From the NCBI GenBank assembly GCA_947652115.1, contig OX393569.1:10982555-11046554 (forward strand): 64,000 bases of DNA, read 5' to 3'. A model generated the notes under the pieces. The model saw only the letters and a program-made list of their open reading frames with translations, did not search any database and was not told where the DNA came from. The position numbers and the translations under genes were made by a program. The stretch's first letter is position 1. Each line of letters starts with the position of its first letter. The stretch comes from Blastomussa wellsi (lineage: Eukaryota > Cnidaria > Anthozoa > Scleractinia > Plerogyridae). This document shows positions 10,346-23,700 of this stretch, one piece after another.

Positions 10346-11556
10346 ATGTCTGGTGTATTGGCAAGTCAAATCACGAATGACGAGTGAAATCAGTATACAG
10401 GGACATATTGTCTAATAACAGCTTTATTATATTTCTACCTAAAACTAGATTGAGTACTGTGTTACCTGTGTTGCACTCAGTTAGCTAAGCAGGGGACTAC
10501 AACTCAGTGTGCGCTCATTATTTGTACTCCAATGAACCAAACTAGCTATAATTAGTCCATCAGAGTTTTTTTGCTTGTTGTCTGGTATCACAAATTTGTT
10601 TATTTTTGTAAGAAGGGTGAAATAAACATGCATCCACAATTAATGCAGCTAATGCACAGGTTTCCTGTTTTTTTTTAATAGCACTAAATGTTTCATCATT
10701 GATAACACAAAAAAACCTATACGCATAACCGGGTACAGTGTAAAAAATCGTATGTTATGCTGATTTCTAATCAATGCAACTAAGAAATCTCAGACATACA
10801 TTAATGTTTGAGCTTGTTGCTTTCCATCAAAAAAGTAATTATACTCAATAAATACGAAACACCGGTATCGATCTTGCTGTATTTGGAATTCTATCAAAGG
10901 TTCGGCAACCTAACGATGTCGACAGTAAAACCAAGTCAAGCATCTATCAATTACCATTGTCGGATGTGCATGACATTGTAATTGTCGAAAGTGGTCAAAC
11001 CCTAAAGCTAACAACTTTAACTACTTAAGGTTTTCGTTTAACTATTTTTCGTTTTCCTAGCAAAACTGACATTTTAACCATTGTGAATTATGTAAGTGGA
11101 CGAAAGATGAAAGAGTTCTGGCAATGATTTTTTTTCATACACTTACGCTGACTGAACCATTTTGAAAGTTTCTAGCAATTATTAGAGGGTGTATTCTGCC
11201 AATTTGACAAATGTACATGAAAAGGAAACTTTCAAACTTTAAAAGCTTCAATAAGATGTGAAAAATTAAGTCTATTAACCTCGTAGAGACTTTTGTAAAA
11301 TGAAATATACAGCTCTAAATTAAACGAGAAAGTTATTTGTCAACGTTACTGTGATAAAATTACAAAGACCGGAGACCCTTATTAAGCACTGTGAGTGACA
11401 ACTTAATAACTATTCATTCCTATCAGCTCGCAGCAGATCACATACAAAGAGCCCTATGCTAATTTTAATATATTTGCTTACTAATGTCAAACATAACAAG
11501 GATTATCATTGACTTCACCCAACCATACAATTTAGATGCTGGTTTTACCGCATTAT
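10346..11556. other. Intergenic DNA downstream of MVP
   Basis: No gene was recognised between the GATTA tract and the MVP polyadenylation signal. Only AT-rich unique-looking sequence is seen. Confidence 0.4.
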
Positions 11557-11562
11557 TTTATT
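11557..11562 (-). terminator. MVP polyadenylation signal AATAAA
   Basis: A canonical AATAAA on the minus strand lies 12 nt after the MVP stop codon. It implies a very short 3' UTR unless a more distal signal is used. The hexamer is visible; its use is inferred. Confidence 0.45.
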
Positions 11563-11574
11563 AGCCAGTGTTAG

Positions 11575-11706
11575 TCAGTAGTCTGTGGAGGAGCCTGGTG
11601 TTTGAAGAGCACCAATCAGACCTTGAGCTGTGCTAAACAAGTTGATTGGAGAGCTACCATCAGTTATCAGGGTAGACTTCAGACCCAAAGACTGCAGCAG
11701 CTTCAC
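11575..11706 (-). CDS. MVP: MVP terminal exon: cap ring and stop
   Basis: The exon is 132 nt, with acceptor GCTGCAG. It encodes [20 protein letters not shown] and [10 protein letters not shown], then a short tail, PGSSTDY, and TGA at 11577-11575. The Ser/Pro/Gln-rich C-terminal extension of vertebrate MVP is absent, so the protein ends almost at the cap ring. Confidence 0.96.
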   Translation of the reverse strand: MKLLQSLGLKSTLITDGSSPINLFSTAQGLIGALQTPGSSTDY

Positions 11707-14700
11707 CTGCAGCACAGCAACACAAACACGATTTACAGGAGTTGTATTAACTGAAGTCAACATGCATGTAAAGTAGTCAGTTAACCAACAAATGTCAGTT
11801 TGTATCTAAGGAAAAAAATAACAAGACACTTTTGCAGGTTGTAGCCTATCAGTATTAAGGTACAAACCTGCATCTCTGGTCCAGCTGTGGCTATTGCCTG
11901 AATAGTATCTGAACCAATAGAGGACACCATGTTCTTAAATTTGTCAGTCTCAATGGCCCCCATCTCTTTGGCCTTTGTTACATCCAGGACGTTCTGTTCT
12001 TGTTGGTATTTCAACTCTGCCTCCCTTGTTTTACTTAGACGCTGCAGTTCTGATTCCTTTTAAGAACAAACAAATCAAAATAACTCAAGACTACGTCTGT
12101 TTACATTGAACACCTGTAGTGCTGTTCAGAAGACATTCACTAAACAAGATCCCACACACACTATTCAATGAGAAGTTTTAACTTCATCTGTACTGCCATT
12201 AAAGTGCCTACGAAGCGAAATTGTTTTCTGTATAATTGAAAAATTTACCATTTGAAATACCCAATTCCAAAGTTTGAGAATTCTACGATGAAAATTGTCG
12301 ATTTTACAAGCGCTGAAAGTTACACATTTTTGCCTTAAAATACCACGTGACATCATGGTGTGACGTCAGTTTGTTTGCAAAAGTTCGAACAAATATGGCC
12401 TACAGTAAGAAGGAACAGCGCAGAGAAGGACAGCATTGCGTTGCTGGGGTTCCAAATGATTTAAGCAGCTAAAGCAAATCATTCACGGAGGAGTAATAAT
12501 GCTCTAGTATCCATCTGAGCCATTTCTTTGGGGAAAACAGGTACAATTTGGTCGGGGACATCTCGTTGATTGCAACATGTCGCGGTACTCCGCACATTTA
12601 AAGGCCTCGTGCGAAAGGAACGCTCTTCTGTGCTCGTTAGTTTTGATTTTGCGGATGAAAAGGAGCTATTCCCACCAGCTATAATGAGCACAGAAAAGGC
12701 AAGTAAGCTAAGAATGACTGTTGTGTATCATGTAAAGCACAGTCTTGTTTTTGCTCGTTTTCTTATGAAAATGAATGAACCGAAGTATTCTTGTTTCTCC
12801 TGTTAACTTAATCTGGAGTAAAACGAGTAGAAAATCGCACAGCTATAATATTCATGGTGGTCTAGTTGACTCTATCTATGCAGTGACTTCATGTTGTATA
12901 GGAAAACTGATCATGAAACAAGTGTCAGCAGGTTTTTAGGGGAGTAGAGTTCCTTGTGTTGTAAACACAGTCTTGTTTCATTGAACTGAGAACTGGCAAA
13001 TTTAAAGATTGACATATTCATTGGCAATTTAGGAATTGCACGTCACATCTTTAAATTAAAGTTGTATTGACAGCAACCAGGCAATAAAGTATCTGGGAAA
13101 CACAAACTGTCAACTTTATTCTTCACTTGCAGTTGCATTTTGTACTGCAGTCACTAATATCCTTATCCTGATGAATGCATCTAAGATCCAACAGTGTGGG
13201 TTATGTGTTTTGGAATTCACATTTCTTTTCCCTTTTCGGGTCAAAGTGCCATGCCTATAATTTAGCAGTTTAACATTGAGCTAAATTTGTTGTAGTTCTA
13301 GTTGGTACAATGTTACAAGTGGTTGGCCATACTGTACAACACATTTATTCGCAAAAACAGAGAGTAACCAACCAGCCCAGGAGTGGTCCAAAGAAAAAGT
13401 TTCACCATAAAATAATAATGAGTTACATGTCATTCAGTTCTCCAGGGAAGTTTTCTGGCCAGTCGACTTACCCTTTTCCACTTTTCATGTTCATTTACCT
13501 GATAGGCAAGGTCATAGCAATGGGTTTGATTGATTTTTCATGTGGATTCATTCCATTGGTTACACCAGGTACACAAATGAATAACTGAAGATATGATGTG
13601 TGTTTATCTCAGTCAGAATGCCTGTTGTATTTATCATTGACATGCAGTCAAAACTGACAATCAATAATTTAATTTTTTGATGGCCTCTTGATTGCCTATA
13701 TGATCCTGGTGGCTTATCCATCCAAGAGTTTATCCTGGTTCCCTTAGGATGAAGCCACATTGCAGGGTAGCCCCCACCATTCAATTAGCCAGTGACCATT
13801 TAATATACACCTGGGCCCTGTTGTTCAAAGGCTGGATAACACTATCCACCGGATAAATCACTATCCAGTGGATAAATGTCCACGAAACAGAATAAGCTAT
13901 CCAATGAATAGTAACATTTACCCCGTGGATACATTATTCAGCCTTTGAACAACTGGGGCCTGAGTGATGAGAGGCACTATGAGAATGTAAAGTGCCTTTC
14001 CAAAAACAACACAATACTCTGACTAGGGCACAAGCCCAGACCACTCGACCTGGAGCCCAGTGCCCTCAGTAATCATGAGACTGGAATGCCTCCTATAATT
14101 ATTGATTGCATGTGTGGTTTGAATTGATATCCCACCCCATTGACCCTTGGCAGCAGGTGGAGTATCCAATGATAACATTCCAGATGAAACTGCAAGAAAA
14201 AAGAAAATAACACTGAACCACAACATCAACATCTAAATGGCATCAAATCTATGATGAACATTTTACCTAACTAAATGGTGAGCTGGTGGTGGTTTGTAAG
14301 GATATTGTTAAGTATGTATAATATTTTCAGGTTGAAATGGGGCCCTAGGCCCCATCTATATACTCGAGACAACCCTCCCCCCGAGTTACCCCAGGCAAGC
14401 TAACTTTTCACTAAAAGCTGAAAAGTTCCACCAACTGTTTATATGATCCTACCCAAGTTGTCTCGGAGGCAAGACAACTCAGGTAGGCGAGTTGCCTCGT
14501 CCCAGCAGGTAGGGTAACCCCTGGCAGGCGGGACAACTTCTTTTCATATAAACACTTTGGGTCACTGAATGCCACATACTCTCTGGATTTCAGGTTTTCA
14601 AGCAAAAAATTGCACCAATGAAATAGAATTTAACCCAAGGCCAACAGTGATTGAATAAACGAAAGAAATTCAAAGGAAGAAGGATAAAATACTTTATGAA

Positions 14701-17700
14701 TACTCAAACAGGATCAAATTTAACTCGGCTGACAGGGACAATTTTTTCTCATATAAACACCAGGTAAAGTTGTCTCGGGGGTGGAGGGAGGAGGGTTATC
14801 TCGGGTACCAGAGACCATCTAACTGCTGAGGCCTTATCCTCATTATACTGGGGCTGGAGTATATATAAAATCTGAACAAGTCTTTAATCACACGACCGCT
14901 TTTCATTTTGGTGATGTAGCCTCAACGATGCATAACTTACACAAATAAGAAAAATTGGTCTTCACGGAACAGTATTTGCAACATGGGAAAGGGAGCAATA
15001 TGTTTTCAAGGGTCAAAACCGTAGTTAATCAATTATTGTAAAAATATATATGCTGTAGACCTGTCTTATCAGACGATAGAACTCAAAAAGCCTTCAAAAT
15101 TTCGATACACTGAGTGCTTCAACAGCAGTACAAGGTTCGATATTGCGAGAATTAATGCACATGAAGCCATAGCCATAAATGCTGTCAAAAGTATACAAAC
15201 CAGGCGTTCACTGTAACTTCCCCCTCGCATCCTGCCCTGCTATACTGCCGGAGATAGGCCATTTTAATAAATCCTGTGAGCAGTGGTTCCTCCTCCAAGC
15301 TTCGTGTTCAATTTCGATGTCGGCCCAGTGGTTCGTCTTCGTATGGCATTATAATCATTATTTTGCTGCACAGAATCTTTCAATATCGTTCTCTTCTTCC
15401 TTCAGAATATCTTCTTTAGACCTCTTCGATAATTCCGAAAACTACTCGATTCAGAATAACACAATTTTAGATCTCTCTCTTGAAAAGTCTTTCAATATCA
15501 GTCACAGGAGACGAACAGCTGCAAACAAACTGACATCACAGGTTGGCTTTTCGTAATAAATTCGGACCCAGTCCTTTGGACACTTTTGAAGGCAGTTTAA
15601 GCCAACTTTCAGCGCTTATAAAATCGACAATTTTTATCGTAGAATTCTTAAACTTTGGAATTGTGTATTTCAAAAAGTGAACTTTTAAATTATGCAGAAC
15701 AAAATTTCGCTTCATAGGCACTTTAATACAATTTAGAACATGTCTCAATAAACAGCTGTTTACATAGATTCGTCAAAGCTTGCTTCGCCGAAAGCACATG
15801 GTGTTGACGAAATACTCGAAGCTTGCTTCGTTGAAAGCACATCGTTCGGCACAATCGTTGTCCTTACTATCGCTCATTCGATTGGTTCTGATTGTTATCG
15901 ACTGCCCACTTCGGATCAGGAAGAAATTACAGGTTATTGTCGATGACTATTACGCAGACAAAGTACGTCATGTGTAATGTCACGAGGGGGACACCTCGGT
16001 GAAACTCTATTAGCATGACGTCATAATTTGCCTTATATGAAGCCCCCATCAAAAATTTTAGCATTATAGCACTTTGTCTGTGCTTCGCCCGGCACAAGAC
16101 ACAAAAATCACGTCTACTATGTATTTAAGTGCCAATGAAGTGAATTAGTTTGTTATTTAGTTTTAAAATTTACCTTGTGAAATAAGCGACTCCAAAGTTT
16201 GAGACGTCTGGCGTTAAAAGTAACGATTTTACAAGCCTTCTAAAGTTGAGCCACTTTGCTCTTAAAAATGGTATTTGAATCGCGCGGTCAAAATACCACG
16301 CAACAACAACCTCTGACGTTATTTGCGTGCCAAAAATTGTTTATATTTCCTCGGGGTTGCTGGATCTTTCTGAAAAATCGCTCATTTCCGAATCGTTCGA
16401 CATGTTTATCGCGCAATCACTCCTCGCTGACAAGAAACTTTGATCGTGCAAACAAAGTGACGTCACGGCGTGGTATTTTTGGACCCATTCCCCTGAACAT
16501 TTTGGAGGGCAAAATGCGCAACTTTGAAGGCTTGTAAAATCGATACTTGTAATCCCAGGTCTCAAACTCTGAAATCGCGTATTTCACAAAGTAAATTTTA
16601 AAACAAAACACAAAAAAAAAATTCACTTCATAGACACTTTAACAGGTTACTGCCAAACAAAAGAACTTCGCTAAAATGAACCGTCCTGACAGAAACGTTC
16701 ATCACAAAAAGAACAGCATCGAAAGTAAAACCAAAACAGCTAGCATAAAAATTAGTCGCCAAAAACTTGTTTTAAAATCAATGCACTTGGCTCGTTAAAG
16801 TTCTCAAGGTTGTTGAAGCCTACTTCTCGTACTGAAAAGCACTTACAAAACAGCTTGCGAATCGAGGCGAAAGTATAAAAAGTGAATGAACTGCGTAGTT
16901 TGACTTGTTAGGCCGCCTGCCTATGGCACAATATTGCGAGAACTGATCTGACTCTATTTTGTTATAGCATTTCATTTTCTTGAATGGTGGTTAATAGTGT
17001 TTTGTTTTGGAAAAAACAATAGCACCAAAAGTAAGACAGTTTGGATGATAAACAGGATCGGTAAATTCTGCCAATAAAGAAAAAGAATCAGACTCGTCTT
17101 TTGGAGAACTTCAAGGCCTATAATTTGCTAACTAAATAATTTGTCCTTTCACATTCACAACAGTTGATTCCCGCCTGCTTACGCGCTTAGAAAAAATAAA
17201 CAATTTATTGTAGTCAAAGGGCTTACAGCCTCGATCTTAGCAGCTTCTGCCTTCAACTTGGCCTGCTGTACAGCAGCCTCCCCTTCAATTCGAGCTGCCT
17301 CTGCTCGGGACTGTGCCTCAGCTTTAGCTTGCCCTGTTGACTCCACTGCAGCACTCTGAGCCTGCAGCTCTAACAACTCCTTTCTGGCACGTTCCGCCTC
17401 AGCCTCGTCTGTTATCTTCTGCCTTTCCAGTCGACCCTTGGCTTCTTGTTCTAGCCGCTCTGCTTCATGTCTGGAATGTAGACATAAAGTGAGTACAGTT
17501 TGGAAACAGATACATGACTGTGTAAAATTATATGCTAATCAAATAACAGTTGTTGTTTCTCGAGAAACAATTCAAAAGCTTGACAAAACTATTTGTGTTT
17601 CCAGTGCTGAAGTTAGGGTATCTTAAAAAAATAGAATCTTAAAATATAACCCAACTGAGGTATAAAATCATACATTCAAGGACAATTAAATCAAAGGAAT

Positions 17701-20700
17701 GATTGAGATGAATTCGATCACAAAATCAGTTAATGCCTCAACTTATTGCCTAAGGTGCCGCACAACAGTTTCCAGAAAATTCCAGCTTTCATGCTTTGAC
17801 GGGAAAGCACTTCCACTCTTTGTCATTTAATGCGCAAGTACTGGTATCAAACAAACGCCCAATCATTGGCGAACAAGTTGTGATTATTTTCTTGATGTTA
17901 CTGATTTTCATAGAGACAGTATAACCTGTTAAAAACACCCTTAATTTTAGCTTTAAGTGCTTATAAGTAAAAACCTTTTAACCTTGCAGAAAGTTGCATC
18001 TTAGTATGCTGATCAAAATTCAGTTATAAAAAATGGGGGTCACCGTGCTCATTTTTGAGTAATAAGCACTTAAACCTAATAATGTTGAAGCTAATGTTGT
18101 TATATTAACCAGTAATGTTACGAAAATAATCACAATATGTTCACCAATGATTGGGCATTTGTTTGATACCAATGTTATAGAATCAACTGATAAAGAGTGG
18201 TAGTGCTGAACCATCGAAGTTTAAGAGCTGAAATGTTCTGGAAACTAGTGCCAGCCACCTCAAATAGTAACTCATTTAACTTTACCTTGCTGTAGCTTCC
18301 TGAGAATTAGTTGTTATCTCAATGGCCAGCTGGACTGACTTCTGAAGTGCATCCCTGGTGCGTTGATCCACTGGCTCGACGGACTGGATATCTATGCTTG
18401 TTATGTTAAGATTGTTTGCAGGGAAAGTGAACTTGTTTCGAATCTTGTGATTTTCATCAATGCCAAACACTGAGGTACGGATGATCTTTGCTGAATTCTG
18501 CAAAATATAGACTTTTTAGCTTGTGTATTCTTTCGTTAATTAAATAGCATTTGTTGTAGAACTGTTAAACCTAAAAGTGTAATTTTTGATAATCTTTTTG
18601 CAGATTCTTTATTGTCTTTAACCCACAGAAAAAAAGAAACTGATTTAAACTTATGCCTGGTTTCCATGTGAATTACAGGTTGTAAATCCTACGAATCACA
18701 CAGAAGTATGCACATTCTTGCACTTGCAATTAAAGAGAACCAAGGATCTCATGGTTCCTACAACGATACTGCAAACATCAACCTTTGAGCAATTGTCAAT
18801 AATAACCAAACATTAGAAGTCCCATACATAAGGTTTTTCACTATCATACACATATTTCGTCTCTTGTTTGGCGGCTGTGACATGCTGATGTCATTAAGCC
18901 CACAATTAATGGAACATGAATGCACCTTGTGAAAGTCATCGAACTGGACCCCAGCCACTGCACCACGTATCCTTGAAGCAATTGCTTTACACGCATCTCC
19001 GACAAAGTCTGGAACAGAGAACAATTTGGCAGCATCTTTTGCACTCTTGTCACCAACTTCAAAGTGCCTGTTAAAGAAAAACAGGTTACACTAAGTTAGA
19101 GCAAGTTTCAATTGAGTGCCGAAAAACCACAACCTAACTGAGTAATTACTTTGCTCAATCACAATGGACGGAGACAATCCAGTGAACCAATCAAAACTCA
19201 AAGTAATTAGACGTAGCCGACACAAAGCGCGGGACAACATGCCCGCAAGAGTCACGATTGGTTTTGGTTTTACTTCACATTGCACATACATACATACTTG
19301 ATTCAAGTTGATTCAAGATGGAAGTAAAAAAAAAATACTTCTTGGAAAAGGGGAGTTATGAGGTTATCCCTATGTAAGAACTCCCTAAAAGAATACTGAG
19401 ATAGAAAAAAATTTAAATTAGATTAAAATACTCTAATAAAATATCAATTTAAACAATGAAGCTGAAGCTTAGATTTGAACAGCTGCAGGAGGCTACCAGC
19501 TTCTACTTCAGTCCACAACTTTAGTATGCTAATGATTAACGAGTGTTGATTACAATTAATGCAAGCAAGTTTCACATAAAGTTTGTAGAAGTGATTGGTT
19601 CTTGTGTACTTAGTTGTGGAAAATTCGAAATAGTCATCAAAATTCAAATGATAATAGCCAAAACCTCTTATAACACTGATTGGTTGAAAAAGTGGCACGC
19701 GATTTTTAAACCAATCACTGAGCAGACTAATGCAAAACCAAAGCAATTCACTAATTACTTTTGACAATCAAAATGAAAACCACTGCAACAGACCAAATAA
19801 GAACAAAAACAATACTACCACCCCAACCCCCACCCCTGGCAAATACATAAAACAATTTGAATTCATCAGTAAAGGGAACCTCGGCTCTTGAAAAAAGTTG
19901 ACGCTAAGTAGTCTAAAATAGTACCTAAATTACAAATGTTACCGGACAATGGAGATATAACATTTCATAATGATAAATAGTGAGACAACTCAGATAGTGC
20001 AGAGTGTTATATAAAACTGAACATGTAAACAAGTACAACAAGGCCATGGCAAATGATCGAGGACACATTGTTGCTCTTTTCGAGCAAACTGGGAAACATT
20101 TTTTTGCAAACACAAAATGTTTCTGAACCAAAAAAACAGAAACATTTTTTTGTGTTAACAGGCAAACAGGGAAATATTTGTGTCTGCAACGGCCTTTAGG
20201 ATGGTCATCTACATAGGTGACAGTACTCATGCAGGTCCCCCGCCTACTCCCAGCCTGTATAGACCAATTGCAACATATTAAATTCTAACATGGTGCCGAG
20301 GCTTAGGGGAATAAAACAAAATAAATTATTTATTCATCCCTACACTTTCCTGAAAGCAACCGCGTAGTCCCTCGCTTCTCGCGACTTATCCGCACTTATC
20401 GGGACGTCGTCCTAAATAAAATTATAAGGGAATCAACGCTCGAAACGTCAGCTCTTGAATCTCTTTCCGGTGGCCAATTGACATTATCAACCCAGTTGAT
20501 AAAACCAAATTAGATTTTTAACGTGGGTCGTTTCTCTAAACGTAAAACGGATCGAATCCAAAAACATGCTATTTGAAAGATATTTCGAAGCGTAGTACAG
20601 ATGTTATATCTGTTTCCTATCTGTTTATGAAATTTGCCACGAAAATCCCAGTAGAAGTTTTTGTATATTTAATCAAGCTGTCAAATTTTTGCCTCATTGC

Positions 20701-23700
20701 TCCACGACTGATTTTAAAACGAAAATTCTTGTCATGCGATTTTTAATGAAGGCTGTTTCTCTAAACATAATAAACGGATGAAATCCAAAAACATCATATT
20801 GGAAAGACATTTTGAAGCGTAGTACAGATGTTATACCTGCTTCCTGTCTGTTTAAAAAAAATTGGCACGAAAATCCCGGTGGAAGTTTTTGCATATTTAA
20901 TCACGAAAGTGCCGTGGAAATATTTAACTAGCAAAACTGTGATGAAACTCCAGCACACGCATCTTTCAAACTTACTTCGAAAGGTATTTGAATTATTTTT
21001 TCGATAAAAGAGTTCGCCAATAACATGATGTCATTTGAACTAAACAGCACCCTTCAGCGCAGAGATTGTCCCGCAACGGACGTAGGACGCACGTGTACTT
21101 CACGTTGTATTCTGATCGCCCGAATAGAAATTGTCGTTCCAGTTAATCATTGCCTACCGCTGCCCATGTAATATAGACGTTTCTTCTGCGCATTCGTAAA
21201 GAGCATAGCCCTTTCTTCTAGTAAAGGAATACTACCACAAGGAAAGAGAGGGGTTACTAAACCAAATATATACCTTGGTGATATGACTTCAGAAGTAATT
21301 ATATTTATCTGGAGTTTTAACTTAGGCCCTGTTTATACGTCGCACAATCGTCGAATTAAATTCGGACGAATTTAATTCAAGTACCTGCTGGTAATTAAAT
21401 TCGACGATTGAGCGACGTATAAATCGAATTACATTCGTCGGATGAATTAAATTCGTCCAAGACGTTTTATCCGTCTGGCTAGGACGGATACAATTGCGAT
21501 AGCGCGTCTTCAATTTAAACGTCGCACAACAGACGCATCGAATTTAATGCATACATTATTAAAATGTATATATAATGTATATCCTTTGAGCCCGTGGTAC
21601 ATTTCGTTCATGTCGCATGCGCAAAAAGTTCCTTCGTTCTAACTTTTTTCCCGCACTATTCCCGCTTTTCTTTGCTCGAAACGTCTTTGTGGGTAAAAAA
21701 GTTGCCGTCCGCGTGCACAATTTGCCAGAGGAATACAAAGTATTCACGCATATCTTGTGGAAAAAGTGTATGTGTTTGATTGGAATGTTTGATTGCCGAA
21801 TAGACTATTCACAGTCCGCTATTTTTTCGTATTTTTCCTCGATCGGCAAACGCGGCGAATGAATCGCGAGATAACTGGACTCCGGCGCAAAACGTGATGA
21901 AGAGACGTTGGGATGGGAGGCAAACATAAGTGTGTATTATTGTCTGCCGCGTGCTGGGCTACTGGGCAAAATGAACCTTTCAACGAAGCCCCTCGCCATT
22001 TTATTTTTGTTCATCCACGTAATCTGCGTGTTTCATGCGTGTTTTTAAATTCACCGCTGTTTAACAGATAAATTCTGAAGGCTCGTGTATGGAAGCCCGG
22101 GTAAAAAAATTAAATTCGTGTTATAAATTCGCCGTCTAAACCACCCTTCGACTAATCGTCGACTGATCGACGAATTTAATTTGAATTGAATTCGTCTGAA
22201 TTAAATTCGACGTATAAACTAGGCCTTACGCACGATGGATAGTAAAGTAGTTGTTATTAATCAATTAATCGATTGATTGGCTTTCAATTAGTGGTCGAGT
22301 GGGGTTTGGGTCTTGTTACCGACAAAAAACAAGGAGCTCATAGAGCTGAAAGCAGCGCCATTTTTTAGTGCCTACTTAAACTCCATTTTTGCGCTTAAAA
22401 AGGGATAATCAACTTCTTTTTCTGTCGCTAGAAGGTTACCTGATTTACCAGAAAAATAATTGTAGGGCGACGCGCATTCAAGACCCTGGATCCACCCCGG
22501 ATAAGTGGTTATTCTTGGCTGCCCATCAAAAAGTGATTTGGTCGATTTTGCGGAATGTGAGAACTTGTGCATATTATGTGTTGGTTGATTTACTGCTCAA
22601 ACGGTGAAGAAGTCCTCAACCACAGCTTTATAACTTATTAACGTCATTTGAATGACACCTTTCAAATCTAGGGAACTGTCACGTGGGTGCATCGCCCCCG
22701 GGGGGATACTCCCTTATATGTAAGCTGTCCGCAGTTGCAGCCCTGCATTATCGGTTTCTGTCGTATTGTTGTCTTGCAAAGTCAACTTTTTCACATAGTA
22801 TCAACCTTGCAGTGATGTTTGTGTTACAGTTTATTTTTGGCTGATTAGGTCTCTTGTATATCCTACGTCAACTGGCAGCATTATCGTTCCCAGTCCTTAG
22901 CAGTTTTCACTTCTCCCTTATATGGGCTATACGGGGACGTGCCGCTGGATAGGGTATGAACAGGGTATGGATATTAAGGAGTGGTTGACAGGGTATGGCT
23001 TCAAGACGTTCCTCAAGTTTGAAATCAAAAATGTTTATCAACATTTATTTTTATTATATACATAGTGACAATTTTAGGCAATAAACCTTGCAAATAGAAT
23101 TCTATATGCTATATTTTCACATGTGAGAAAAACCATACGTCCAATCAGCTTCGCGTAAAGCTTTCTTCATAACCAATCAGCATCAAGAGAACGACCTAAC
23201 CAATCAGAGCGCGTAAATTCAAATGTTTACCAATGAGGTTGTGAAAACAACGAGCGGCAAGTTCGCATGCTCTTGAAGACAGTTTTTGTTTTGGCTACAA
23301 ATTTTGTACTTTTGAGAACTTTATGGAAAGGAAAGCCATCAGAAACACGCCAAGCAAAACCTTAACAACACAGTTATGATATGGAAATGCTAAAATTATT
23401 ATTCAGGCGGAGCGAAGACAAACTAAATGTCGATACTAGTAAGGGAAAGCCAAGAAATGAAAGACTTTAATTGTAGCTTTGATACAACACAGCCGTGGAC
23501 TTTCTAAGAAAATTCAAGCACTCTTGGAAACACCGCGGTAAAGTATTATTTTCTAATTAACCGAATCCTTGTGTTATCACAATTTTTGTTCAAAAATTCG
23601 CCCGTTGATTTGCAGTAGTTGATTCACTTCTGGATACGTTTCTCGATGTGATAGCAAAAGTTTTTAAAAAGTGTTATTACACAGTGTGTTTTATACCGCT

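Larger units (their letters stand above)
12203..15722. mobile_element. TTAA-flanked TIR transposon, 3.5 kb (Kolobok-like?)
   Basis: About 190-bp imperfect terminal inverted repeats start AGTGCCTACGAAGCGAAAT on the left and AGTGCCTATGAAGCGAAAT on the right. They are flanked by TTAA at 12199-12202 and 15723-15726. TTAA duplication with long TIRs fits Kolobok or piggyBac. A short frame starting at 12394 ([12 protein letters not shown] with HCVAGVPND) could be the beginning of a THAP-type exon. No transposase core was found, and two other inverted-repeat elements lie inside. It sits in the 5.2-kb MVP intron. Confidence 0.75.
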
